Shown here piece by piece: positions 53,265-62,262 of a DNA stretch of 64,000 nucleotides (its first letter is position 1; every line of letters starts with the position of its first letter). The notes under the pieces are model-generated. The model ran no database searches and had not been told where the DNA came from. It saw only the letters and a program-made list of their open reading frames with translations. The stretch comes from an uncultured Bryobacteraceae bacterium. Its GTDB lineage: Bacteria > Acidobacteriota > Terriglobia > Bryobacterales > Bryobacteraceae. The DNA lies in NCBI GenBank assembly GCA_938003835.1, contig CALKXJ010000001.1, positions 62,001-126,000 of the forward strand, written 5' to 3'. The position numbers and the translations under genes are program-made.

Positions 53265-56261
53265 TCAACGCAGGGTATGGAATTCCACCTCGAGCGCGAA
53301 GGTGTCGTTCGCCTCGCTGCTGGCCGGCTGCCAGCCTGTGAGATGCTGGCGGATCAGATCCGCGTTGCCGATGATGCCGAACCGCAGCGTGGGTACCGTT
53401 CCGCCGGAGCTCGGCAGGCTCGGCAGATCGCGGACGCTGATCTGGCCGGAATGGGTCGCGCGCGCCATATAGGTCGTGTAGGTCCACGAGATCTCGAGGG
53501 AAACGAGCCGGCTGCCGTCGGCCGTCAGTGCCCCCTTGGTCTGCACCGAGGTGGTCTCCTGATTGCCGAAATCGGCGCGGCAGCTCGCCTGAAAGGCGGG
53601 TCCGCTCCACTGGAGATCGCACGCGTTGCCCGGCACCGCCTGAAGCGCCCTTCCCTTGGTGTTGTCCGCGGCGGCATCGTAACGGGAGACCCGCGTGCGA
53701 TTCTTCACGCTGATGGTGACGCACCGAAACGGTTGGATGGAAGAGAGAACCTCGGCCTCCAGTTCGATCCGCGTCTGGCCGGTATACGGCCGCTGCGCGC
53801 GCGGGTTCACCAGCAGGATGTAGAGATACGGGTTCGAACGGGCAACCGACTCGGCGCTGTCGATCCGATACTCGTCCGTGAACCGCTGCATCAGCGCATG
53901 CGTGGCGCCGGAGCGGCGGTAGACGAACGCCACCGCCTTGCGGTTCGGGTCTCGCAGCCGGAGCACGATCGTGGTGCCGGCAGCCCAGTTCAGCTTGGCG
54001 GCGTCGAACCGGATTTCATACTGGGCGGCCGAAAGATCGGGCGCGTCCCAGCTGAAGGTGAACTTCGTAGGAGAGCCGGCCGTGAAGGTGGAACCAGCGA
54101 CGGCGCTCTGTCCGGCCCGGTCGCTTGTGCGAAACAGCTTGAAGTCGATCGCAGGATGCACGCGGCCTTCGACATACTCCCGGCAAAAGTCGACCCAGCG
54201 GTCCTCGAGAAAGACGTCCTTGCGGTGGAGCGCCTCCACCGGAGTGTTCCGGAAATCCTTGAAGATCAGCCCGGTGGACTCCTCGCTCAGCTTGATGAGA
54301 TCGCCGATGACGCTATCGTTGCCGCGAGTGAAGTACCTAAGGAAGGTCGCCGCGCCGTAGCCGTGGCGGCGCACCGCAGCCGTGCCGGTCAGCGCGCTCG
54401 ACGAGCTCGGCAGTTGCTCGAGGCCCCCCTGGAAGAGGAACTTCGCATTCGCCCGCGTGTTGTCGGAAAGGTAGTTCCGGCCGGCCGAGGACATCTTCTG
54501 CTCGAACCAGGTCGAGGCGGCCTCCCACATCCAGAGCCAGGACGCGCCGGAGAAGGTGCGCTGACCCCAGCGGCGAGGGTCGGAGTAGCTCTGGAAGATG
54601 TGAAACAGCTCGTGCCCGACGGTGGTGCGAAATTCCTCCTTGCTCCGGTGATAGGTGTTCAGGTTCAGTTGCAGGCCCATGTCATCCCGGCCCCAGATCT
54701 CGCTCTCGGTCATGCCGTGCGCTTCGTCGTCGAGGACCATCATCTGGCCGGGCAGATCCGAAAACCGGAACAGATAAACGTCGATCGGCGTCCGGCGCTT
54801 GCCGTCGGTGTCGATGCCGATCGCCTTCAGCTTCCCAAGCGCCTCCTCGAGAATCTTGCCGGTGTCAATGGCCGCTTGATAGTCCGCGTCCTCGCCGAGC
54901 GGATACCAGACGATGAACTTGCGGTTCGGCGAAGGCTCGGTCCGGAATCCCGCCATGCCCCAGAGGGTGGCCGTCACGAACTTCGGGATGATAAATGCCT
55001 GGCGGCGCCTCTCGCCATCGTCCGCGGCGGCTGCCTCCGGCGCCGCCATCGCCGAGGAAAGCTGGTTCTCCAGAGGCGCCGTAGCCGGCAGCGTGGCCTC
55101 GAGCCGGCCGTCGGCGATCCTCGCCCGTAACCGGACCAGCCCGGCGTCCCGCTCCGAGCCGATCTTCAGCAGAACGATCCCTTCTCCGGCGGGCGCCGGG
55201 GAAGCCAGCGGAAAGCTGATCGTAAGCGGCGCCGAGAATTCCGTTGGCAGCCCGGAGACTCTCCAGATGGAGGTGACCAGGTTGCCGCGAGGCTGGACGC
55301 TTTGAGTCGAAGCGGCCACGGCGAGCCTTTGCTCTTCACGAAAAGCGCCGGCCGGCACCCCGATCCGGACACCGCCGGCCGACAGCGCGCCCCCACCGGG
55401 GCCAATTGTGGCCGATGCCGCCTCGCGCCAGGAGTTGGTTCCGCCCGCCACCCAGACGTCGCCCTGAGAGCCCGCCCCCTCCAGTTGGACAAGCAGCTCA
55501 TGACGCCCATCGGGAAGGAATTGGGGCATGCGCAGGTTGACCTGGTAGAGGCCGACCCACCCTGGCGCTAGGCCGCCCCATAACACCTCCGCCCGGTTTC
55601 CGCCCACCCAGATCTCCGGCGTCTGGTCGCAAAGGTTCAGCGGGCCCAGATTCGCGTTGTTGCCGGCCGGAGCCCCGAGGGCGGGCAGGGGCGTGACGGG
55701 TCCAAGACCAGTCAGATAGAGGACGAGGATCTCGCCGGGCGCTGCCGGATCCTCCTCGGAAACCAGCACATAACGGTCACCCCGGACGTGGAGAAGCAGC
55801 GGCTCCCCCTTGCCATCCATGGCCTTGGTGAACAGGCGCGGAAGATACAACCGCACCGGCACGCTGACCGGGCTGCTCGAGCCCGCCGCGGTGCGGACGC
55901 GGACCTGAACCTGCGCCCCCGAGACCTCGTAAGGCAGAAGGGCATTGATCTGTCCGGGAGCGACAAACCACAGCGGCGCGCGGACGGTCCGTGAGCCGTC
56001 AGTCACCTCGACGCTGACGCCCTCCAGCACGTCCGGCAGCGGGACGCGGTCGGCCAGGATCTGGCGCGGCGCCAGATTCGAGCCAAAAATCGACATCCAC
56101 ATACCCGGCGCGAGCTCCGGCGTATAGTCGGCCGCATTGACGACTCCGGACGGGTTGATCACCGGCGGAGCGGTCTGAGCCGCGGCCTGCCAGGGAGCGG
56201 CAACGGCGACCAGGGAGAGAAGAGAAAGGCGGGATAAGAAAATAGATAAACAGATCTGCAT
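53265..56261 (-). CDS. Secreted HExxH protein with N-terminal Solibacter Ig-like domain
   Basis: A 998-residue exported protein (signal about 1-29). Residues about 33-272 match the Solibacter-type TIGR03437 domain, normally found at C-termini: NPSGVVNAADYTPELAPG, WMSIFGSNLAP, WFVAPGQINALLPYEV and VLYLTGLGPVTP. A ZU5-like domain follows (about 283-400, IGPGGGALSAGGVRIGVPAG), then HELFH (550-554) and WLWMWEAASTWFE with E580 as likely third zinc ligand. The order ZU5-like then HExxH is the same as in the 1265-residue protein at 38.2 kb. C-terminal 290 residues are beta-rich. Proteolysis is inferred. Confidence 0.85.
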   Translation of the reverse strand: MQICLSIFLSRLSLLSLVAVAAPWQAAAQTAPPVINPSGVVNAADYTPELAPGMWMSIFGSNLAPRQILADRVPLPDVLEGVSVEVTDGSRTVRAPLWFVAPGQINALLPYEVSGAQVQVRVRTAAGSSSPVSVPVRLYLPRLFTKAMDGKGEPLLLHVRGDRYVLVSEEDPAAPGEILVLYLTGLGPVTPLPALGAPAGNNANLGPLNLCDQTPEIWVGGNRAEVLWGGLAPGWVGLYQVNLRMPQFLPDGRHELLVQLEGAGSQGDVWVAGGTNSWREAASATIGPGGGALSAGGVRIGVPAGAFREEQRLAVAASTQSVQPRGNLVTSIWRVSGLPTEFSAPLTISFPLASPAPAGEGIVLLKIGSERDAGLVRLRARIADGRLEATLPATAPLENQLSSAMAAPEAAAADDGERRRQAFIIPKFVTATLWGMAGFRTEPSPNRKFIVWYPLGEDADYQAAIDTGKILEEALGKLKAIGIDTDGKRRTPIDVYLFRFSDLPGQMMVLDDEAHGMTESEIWGRDDMGLQLNLNTYHRSKEEFRTTVGHELFHIFQSYSDPRRWGQRTFSGASWLWMWEAASTWFEQKMSSAGRNYLSDNTRANAKFLFQGGLEQLPSSSSALTGTAAVRRHGYGAATFLRYFTRGNDSVIGDLIKLSEESTGLIFKDFRNTPVEALHRKDVFLEDRWVDFCREYVEGRVHPAIDFKLFRTSDRAGQSAVAGSTFTAGSPTKFTFSWDAPDLSAAQYEIRFDAAKLNWAAGTTIVLRLRDPNRKAVAFVYRRSGATHALMQRFTDEYRIDSAESVARSNPYLYILLVNPRAQRPYTGQTRIELEAEVLSSIQPFRCVTISVKNRTRVSRYDAAADNTKGRALQAVPGNACDLQWSGPAFQASCRADFGNQETTSVQTKGALTADGSRLVSLEISWTYTTYMARATHSGQISVRDLPSLPSSGGTVPTLRFGIIGNADLIRQHLTGWQPASSEANDTFALEVEFHTLR

Positions 56262-56558
56262 TTTCTATTTGCCTCCAAGGCAAGTATCGGCAGTCGAGCG
56301 CCGGTATGTCAATCCGGCGTTCGAATCCGTCCTATCAACTCGGGACAGCTTTGACCGGCTGTGGCGGAGGGAGGCGTGGCGGGAAGAGCCCGGCCTCACG
56401 CTGGAAGCTTCGGGTACCACGCGAAACGCCCGGCGCCCCGTTGCCCGGTTGTCCTGGCTGCCCATCGGGAGGGCGGAAAAGGCAACGCCTCCCGCTGCCT
56501 CCCTTGCCTGGGAGCGCGACAGCCTGCTCCCAATGAAGCGGAAGGAGGCCCACATCCA

Positions 56559-57075
56559 ATGCGGTATTCGGCAGGACGGCGGAACTTCTTGACCTCGGCG
56601 GGGGCCGGGCTCCTGCCCGGTGGCCGCCTATGGCACCGGGGGAAGGCTGGTGCGCACCGACGTGGGTGATGGCTGGGATCACTTCGTCGTCATCTACTGG
56701 TTCCCCGGCGAGGTCAAAGTGGATTTCAGCTCCACGCAGTGCATCAAGGGCTACAACGACATCTGCTCGCGCATTTACGGCGCGGACGGCACCGCCGAGA
56801 TGCACGATTACGCTTCGACGGCGATCACGGGCGCCAAACCCTGGCAGGGCCCCGAGAAGCTGGACACGCACCGGCAAGGCACCTTGAACAATATCCGGGC
56901 ATTCGTCGAAAGCATCCGGAGCGGGAAGTTCCTCAACAACGGCGAGGAGACCGCCCGCAGCAATCCCACCGCCATTCTCGGCCGCATGGCCGCTTACCGC
57001 AACGCGCGCGTCAGTTGGGATGAGATGATGCGCTCGGAGGAGAAGCTCGACCTGCGCCTGTCGCGGCTCGGCTGA
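56559..57075 (+). pseudogene. Eroded Gfo/Idh/MocA oxidoreductase
   Basis: The start at 56559 gives MRYSAGRRNFLTSAGAGLL, a Tat signal typical of secreted Gfo/Idh/MocA enzymes, but the frame breaks near 56610-56625 and the whole Rossmann domain is gone. From there another frame reads the C-terminal half (VVIYWFPGEVKVDFSSTQ, RAFVESIRSGKFLNNGE, SNPTAILGRMAAYRN) to a stop at 57075. About 200-250 residues of a roughly 430-residue protein are missing. The 297 bp before it (56262-56558) show no gene. Confidence 0.7.
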
Positions 57076-57097
57076 TTGGAGCGCGCCGCCGCGCGGA

Positions 57098-58327
57098 CTA
57101 TTCCAGGCGGAACAGCGTCCCGGCCCCCGGGGCGAGCCAGTCCATCTCGCGGCCAAAGGGCTCCTCCTTGCCCGAGTAGGGCGAGATGTGGATCAGCCTG
57201 CGTCCGGGCAGCTTCAGGTGGATCGTGAAACGGAAGCTGTGTTGGAGGTCCTTGTTCACCAGCATCAAATACGGGCGGCCCTGCGCGTCTTCGAACTCGC
57301 CCACCAGGAAGCGCGCGGCGATGGGCGGACGGACATAGCGCTGCACCATCTCGACGCGCTCCACCAGGCGGCTCTCGGCGAGCGGGCGGCCCTGGGGCGG
57401 CGCCTCCGGATAGTGGTAGACGCCTTTGGAACGCAGCCGCAGCATCGTCGGCGCGAGCGCGTGGAGCTGCTTGTTGATCCGCCGCAGATAGTCCCAGGTC
57501 GGCGTCCTGTCACCGAACTGATCGATGGCGCCAAGACGGTAATTGCCGATCGCCGGCGAATAGTAAGTGAAGTACTGGATGCCGCGCCCGCCGTAAGCGA
57601 GCGTCGCGTAAACCTGTATGTTGAAGGTGGCGTCGGAAGGTTCCATGTAATTGAAGTGCGCGTTGGCGAGGATGCAGTTCCAGAAGGGCAGCTTCGCCTC
57701 GATCGCCAGGCGCCGGATGATCTCGAGGTTTTCGTAAAAGGAATCGAGCATCTCGCCGCCCACCAGCGAGTAGTTGTCGTAGCTGATGTAAGGCTGCTTG
57801 ATCGTATCGATCAGTAGCTTTACGTAGGCTTCGTAGGTCGGCACACCGACGCGGTCGGTGGTGACCCGCGAGGGAAACAGGTTGACGTACGGCCACTTGT
57901 CCGGCATCACCTCGCGCAGGATCTGGGCGACCTTGCCGAGGCCAGGCATCAGGGAAGCATGCGGCTCATCCCGGAGGTAGAAGCCGAGCACGGCCGGGTT
58001 GTCGCCGATCTCGCGGGCGAGCTCCTGCAAGTTCGCGCGGATCTTCTCTTCGGGCGGCAGCTTCTCCCAGTCGTAGCCGTTGACGCGCTTGTCACCGACG
58101 AAGCAGGCCAGTCCTGCCTGCCGGACACGCTCGATCGCGCTCACCGGGACGAAGCCTGCGATGTTCAACCCGGCCTCCTTCATCAGGCGGAGCTGCTCGG
58201 GCTCGGTCGGCGCCGTGCCCCAGGCCATGATCGGAAAGTCGCGCGGAGCGGGCGGCTCCGGGGTGAAGATGATCTGCCCGCTGGCGGCGCCGGCGCACAT
58301 CAGGAGAAGGAATGCTACAAGAATCAT
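57098..58327 (-). CDS. Exported TIM-barrel glycoside-hydrolase-like protein
   Basis: A 409-residue exported protein (signal about 1-17). FPIMAWGTAP opens the barrel, LGFYLRDEPH holds a DE pair (E121) in the position of a clan GH-A acid/base, and ISYDNYSLVGGEMLDSFYEN and YFTYYSPAIGNY are later strands. I cannot name the GH family. The ATG at 58327 lies 18 bp from the divergent SIS gene start; the shared -10 between them suggests a leaderless mRNA. Longer readings upstream overlap the SIS gene and are not supported. Confidence 0.75.
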   Translation of the reverse strand: MILVAFLLLMCAGAASGQIIFTPEPPAPRDFPIMAWGTAPTEPEQLRLMKEAGLNIAGFVPVSAIERVRQAGLACFVGDKRVNGYDWEKLPPEEKIRANLQELAREIGDNPAVLGFYLRDEPHASLMPGLGKVAQILREVMPDKWPYVNLFPSRVTTDRVGVPTYEAYVKLLIDTIKQPYISYDNYSLVGGEMLDSFYENLEIIRRLAIEAKLPFWNCILANAHFNYMEPSDATFNIQVYATLAYGGRGIQYFTYYSPAIGNYRLGAIDQFGDRTPTWDYLRRINKQLHALAPTMLRLRSKGVYHYPEAPPQGRPLAESRLVERVEMVQRYVRPPIAARFLVGEFEDAQGRPYLMLVNKDLQHSFRFTIHLKLPGRRLIHISPYSGKEEPFGREMDWLAPGAGTLFRLE

Positions 58328-58332
58328 GCGCT

Positions 58333-58339
58333 TACAATA
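58333..58339. promoter_or_regulatory. Shared -10 in an 18-bp divergent gap
   Basis: TACAAT (58333-58338) on plus and TG-C-TATTGT (from 58342 down; hexamer 58339-58334) on minus overlap by five bases. The two start codons lie 7 and 6 bases from their hexamers, where transcription would begin. Both mRNAs would be leaderless. Confidence 0.5.
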
Positions 58340-58345
58340 GCACTG

Positions 58346-59389
58346 ATGCCACGTGGAGAAACGACCTGGCGGGAGATCCGGCAACAACCCGAGACATGGC
58401 TGGACACGGTGGAGCGGGCCCGCCATGCGGGTTTCGGCGATTTGGGCCCGGCGGTGCTGACCGGCGCGGGCACATCGGCCTATGCCGCTATGGCGATCGA
58501 GGCGGCCTGGCCCGGCTCGCGCGCGGTGCCCTCGACGGAGCTCTTTCTGGACTTCGCCGAACCGCTCGCCGGGCGGAACCTCGTGGTTTCGCTGGCGCGC
58601 TCGGGGAACAGTCCGGAAAGCATTGCGGTGGTGGAGAAGATCCGCCGGGCGCGTCCCGCGGTGCGCCATCTGGCGATCACGGCGAACGCCGAAGGACGGC
58701 TGGCGAACTTACCCGGCATCGAAGCGCTTGTGCTTTCCGAGCGCGTCAACGACAAGAGCCTGGCCATGACCAGCTCCTTCACCAATCTCGTGGTGGCGGG
58801 CCTGGCATTGGCGCGCCCCGAGGAAGTGGCGCAGGCGGTGCAGATTCTTGCCCGGAGTGGGGAGACCGTGCTTTCCGAGCAGGAGGCCACGGCCCGGAAG
58901 CTGGCGGAGCGCCCCCCGGAGCGCCTGGTGACTCTGGCCTCGGCGCCTCTGCTCGGCGCCGCCCGCGAGGCGTGCCTGAAGGTGCTCGAGATGACCGCGG
59001 GCAGGATCGCCACGCTGGCGGAGACCTATCTCGGCCTGCGCCATGGCCCGATGAGCTTTCTCCGGGCCGACACCTTGGTCCTCTGCTTTGTCTCCTCCGA
59101 AGCGCGGCGGCGCCGGTATGAACTCGACCTGATCAACGAGCTGCACTCGAAGAAGCTGGGCCGCCTGGTGGGCCTGACGCCGCCCGATGTCGACGGCGCG
59201 CTCTTCGATGTCCACATTGCGACAGAGGCGTCGTCGCTCGCGGACTACCTGCGCACGCCCTCCGAGATCATCTTTGCCCAGATGCTGGCCTATCATGCAA
59301 GCCTGGGCTTCGGCCTGGATCCGGACAATCCGAGCCCGTCGGGCGTCATCCACCGTGTGGTCCAAGGGGTCAGGATCTATGAGGACTGA
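58346..59389 (+). CDS. SIS-domain sugar-phosphate isomerase/deaminase (AgaS-like)
   Basis: A 347-residue protein with two sugar-isomerase domains, like AgaS and the isomerase half of GlmS. TGAGTSAYA (39-47) and SLARSGNSPES (about 81-91) form the first phosphate site; LETYLGLRHGPMSF-type AETYLGLRHGPMSFL forms the second. Expected: ketose/aldose isomerisation or deamination of an amino-sugar phosphate. The start at 58346 matches the promoter and MPRGETTWREI, as in relatives. It overlaps the PfkB gene by 11 bases, so the pair forms a catabolic unit. Confidence 0.85.
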   Translation: MPRGETTWREIRQQPETWLDTVERARHAGFGDLGPAVLTGAGTSAYAAMAIEAAWPGSRAVPSTELFLDFAEPLAGRNLVVSLARSGNSPESIAVVEKIRRARPAVRHLAITANAEGRLANLPGIEALVLSERVNDKSLAMTSSFTNLVVAGLALARPEEVAQAVQILARSGETVLSEQEATARKLAERPPERLVTLASAPLLGAAREACLKVLEMTAGRIATLAETYLGLRHGPMSFLRADTLVLCFVSSEARRRRYELDLINELHSKKLGRLVGLTPPDVDGALFDVHIATEASSLADYLRTPSEIIFAQMLAYHASLGFGLDPDNPSPSGVIHRVVQGVRIYED

Positions 59390-60275
59390 GCCAAAGCTCG
59401 ACGTTGTCATCGCCGGCGAGATCAACGTCGATCTGATCCTGCGGGAGGCGCCGCCGCTCGAGCTCGACAAGGAGCTGCTCGCTGAGGACATGGACCTGAT
59501 CCTCGGCGGGTCAAGTTCGATCACCGCCTTCAACCTGGCGCGATTGGGCACCCGCGTGGGCTTCGTCGGCGTCGTCGGCGATGACACCTTCGGCCGCTAC
59601 TGCGCCGAGCGGCTCCGCTGGGCCGGCGTCGATCTGGAGCGCCTGCGCTGGACGCGGAAGGCCAAGACGGGCATCACCGTGTGGCTGACTCGCGGGGCGC
59701 GCCGTGCAGGCGTCACCTACCCGGGCACGATCGCCATGCTGCGCGCCGCTGACGTGCCTTCGGACTACCTGGCCCGGGCGCGCCACCTCCATGTCGGTGC
59801 TTACTTCTTTCAGAAGCGGCTCCACGCCGGGGCGCCCGCGCTCTTCCGGCGGGCGCGGCGCCTGGGCCTGACCACCTCGATCGACACCAACTACGACCCG
59901 ACCGAGCGGTGGGACTCCGGCCTGCGCCGGGTGCTCGAGCACACCGACATCTTCTTTCCCAACGAGGACGAGGCGCTGCGCCTCACCGGGGCGCGCGATG
60001 TGCGGCAGGCGGCGCGCGAGCTGGCGGCGCTGGCGCGAATCGTCGCGGTGAAGCGCGGGGCCCAGGGCGCGCTGGTCGCGACCGGGGGGCGCATCTTCAA
60101 GGTGCCTGCGGTGCGCGTGAAGGCCGTCGAAATGACGGGTGCGGGCGACAGCTTCAACGCGGGTTTTTTAAGCCGGTTCGTTCGCGGCGCGTCGCTCGAG
60201 GAATGCGCCCGGGCCGGCGTCGAAGCCGGTGCGCGCGCCGTGACGCGGGTGGGCGGCACGGCGGCGTTCGAGTAG
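59379..60275 (+). CDS. PfkB-family carbohydrate kinase
   Basis: A 298-residue kinase. Motif 1 GGSSSITAFNLARLG (substrate side) and motif 2 TGAGDSFNAGFL (ATP side, with the catalytic aspartate) are complete; FFPNEDEALRLTG sits between. Sugar specificity cannot be told; with the SIS gene, a hexosamine- or tagatose-type phosphate is plausible. ATG at 59379 lies inside the SIS 3' end (11-base overlap). Confidence 0.9.
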   Translation: MRTEPKLDVVIAGEINVDLILREAPPLELDKELLAEDMDLILGGSSSITAFNLARLGTRVGFVGVVGDDTFGRYCAERLRWAGVDLERLRWTRKAKTGITVWLTRGARRAGVTYPGTIAMLRAADVPSDYLARARHLHVGAYFFQKRLHAGAPALFRRARRLGLTTSIDTNYDPTERWDSGLRRVLEHTDIFFPNEDEALRLTGARDVRQAARELAALARIVAVKRGAQGALVATGGRIFKVPAVRVKAVEMTGAGDSFNAGFLSRFVRGASLEECARAGVEAGARAVTRVGGTAAFE

Positions 60276-60288
60276 GGCGGGCGCCGGG

Positions 60289-62259
60289 TTACGGAAGCGG
60301 CTCGGTCGAGGCCGAGCCGGTCTCGAGATCCCGCACCATGCGCCAGCGCTTGCCGGCGACGGCGGCTTCGACGGAAAGCCGCGAATCACCCGGCGCGAAG
60401 GAGCCTGCCAAGCGGGCGGTCGCCTCCGGGGGAGAGCCGCCGACGTACGGCACCAGCACAGTCATGAGAACCGCGGGCGCCTGGCGGCGAAGACGCCAAG
60501 TAGCGACCTGGCGGGGCTCCTTGCGGTTCAACTCGTAGCTGATCTGGCCCTCGGCGAGCCGCAGCTCCGCCTCCGTTTCCGCCGCGGCAACCACCAACAG
60601 GTTGCCGCCCCCGGCAAAGTCGGTGCGCACGGCCGCTCCGCCGGGGTCGGCTTTCACCTCGCCGGGTGCAAAGGGGAAGTGCACCTCGAGCACGCCCGGT
60701 GCGTCTCCGAGTGCTTCGTCGACCAGAACGACCCAGCGCCGTTCGGGAAAGAAGACGCTGCGCCGGTGCACCAGGCGCGGGTAGGATTCATTCTCGAAGA
60801 CGACCGCATCGCCGTGAGGGCCGGTCTGAAATAGCAGATGCCGTGGCGCGTTGGTCGAGTTGGCGCCGTCTAGGGTGAGCGTGGCGTGGGCGGCAGTGCG
60901 GCGGAACCAGTCCCGTTCGGCGGCGAAAGGCGTGTTTGGATAGGCGAAGGCACCGCTGTCGGCGATCAGCCACCTCCCGCCGAAATAGAGCTCAAAGGTG
61001 CCGTTATCGGGCTGGTCGTGGCCGGAGATGGCCGGCGGGCTCGCATGCAGCGCCACGAAGACCGCCTCGGGATCCCAGCCGGAGCGGAGAAAATACATGC
61101 CCGACGCGGCAAAGGCGCGGGACAGCCAGGCGGGGCGCGGACCAGGACGCCGCTCGGCCATGGCGGCGAGTTCGGGCTTGCCGAACAATCGCGCCGCGAT
61201 CCGCATCGGCTCGGGATCGGGCCGGGCGCCGGGCCTGCGCTGGGTGTCGCCGAACATGGGCGTGCTGCCGTCCGGGGCGGTCATGGCAAGCCAGAAGTCG
61301 AACATCTTCTCTGTCAATTCGTGGAGCGATGGCGGGGCTTCGTGGCCATTGTCGCGGGCCACAGCGAGCGCCTGGACTAACAGGGAGGCCACCAGCATGT
61401 GATAAGAAGGCGACCATTCCCGCTGCACGCCTTCGGGGGTGACTTGGCGGGGCACGTTCTCGGCGAGGAGCTCCCAGGCGCGCTCGATCCACTGCCTGGC
61501 CTCGCGCAGCTCGGGGAACATAATTCCCAGCCGCAGCAGGCCCACGGCTTCGATTACGGCCTTGTTGTGAGGCGATCGGCGCGGATAAAGCGACATTTTG
61601 CGCCCATGGTCGACGACGGCAGCGAGCAGGGCGGCCAGGAATGGGCCGTCGATCGCCCCTGAGCCGCGCAGGCGGTCGAAAGCCGCCGCCCACGCGGCGG
61701 CCCGCAAGCCCACCTGAATGTCGAGCCAGGCGAAATGCTCGGGATCTACGGGGTGGTTCCGAATCCAATCCGAGGTCAGCCGGACCCAGCCCTGCGCGTA
61801 CTTGGTGTCTCGGGTCGCTTCCCAGGCTTCGAGCAACGGCGCCTGCCAGTAGAAGCGCTGCACGGCCGCTACCCATTCGATATCTCTGACCGGATCGGCC
61901 ATCCAGTCAATCTCCCGGCCGTAACGCTGCGGAGGATAACCGAAGCCGAGATCGAAGACGTGATCGAGGACGGCGTCGGCTCGGGCAATCTGGCCGGCGG
62001 CAGCCGCGATCGGCCGGCTGTCGTAGCGCACGGTCGTACGTTTGGCGTAATAGGCGGCCAGAAGAGTCATGGCACGCTCAAAGTCGCCGGCCGCGGCCGC
62101 GGTGCGAACGGGTTCCAGCTCCGGGCGCTCGAGGTCAAGCGCCTCGAAAAGCCGCTGGGTCGGGAAGGGCTCGAGGCCGCGCTGGCTTGCGGCAGCCGGC
62201 GCGAGCACGAACAGGAGAAGGACGCAAGCGGGCCCGTGTCGGCCTCGAGCGGACGCCAT
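60289..62259 (-). CDS. Exported heparinase II/III-like polysaccharide lyase
   Basis: A 656-residue protein with a signal peptide (about 1-25). The toroid has SPHNKAVIEAVGLLRLG and EWSPSYHMLVASLLVQAL; the beta-sandwich holds SGHDQPDNGTFELYFGG near residue 417, the counterpart of GHSHSD in the lyase at 36.2 kb. The two lyases are distant paralogues. The receptor gene upstream ends 3 bases before its start, so receptor and lyase are one unit: import or surface binding plus uronic-polymer cleavage. PL family number not assigned. Confidence 0.83.
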   Translation of the reverse strand: MASARGRHGPACVLLLFVLAPAAASQRGLEPFPTQRLFEALDLERPELEPVRTAAAAGDFERAMTLLAAYYAKRTTVRYDSRPIAAAAGQIARADAVLDHVFDLGFGYPPQRYGREIDWMADPVRDIEWVAAVQRFYWQAPLLEAWEATRDTKYAQGWVRLTSDWIRNHPVDPEHFAWLDIQVGLRAAAWAAAFDRLRGSGAIDGPFLAALLAAVVDHGRKMSLYPRRSPHNKAVIEAVGLLRLGIMFPELREARQWIERAWELLAENVPRQVTPEGVQREWSPSYHMLVASLLVQALAVARDNGHEAPPSLHELTEKMFDFWLAMTAPDGSTPMFGDTQRRPGARPDPEPMRIAARLFGKPELAAMAERRPGPRPAWLSRAFAASGMYFLRSGWDPEAVFVALHASPPAISGHDQPDNGTFELYFGGRWLIADSGAFAYPNTPFAAERDWFRRTAAHATLTLDGANSTNAPRHLLFQTGPHGDAVVFENESYPRLVHRRSVFFPERRWVVLVDEALGDAPGVLEVHFPFAPGEVKADPGGAAVRTDFAGGGNLLVVAAAETEAELRLAEGQISYELNRKEPRQVATWRLRRQAPAVLMTVLVPYVGGSPPEATARLAGSFAPGDSRLSVEAAVAGKRWRMVRDLETGSASTEPLP

Positions 62260-62262
62260 CGT

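Noticed and set aside
56316-56335. TTCGAAT with flanks like a tRNA T-arm
   Set aside because: The bases on either side do not pair as a 5-bp stem and no acceptor, D or anticodon arm is near.
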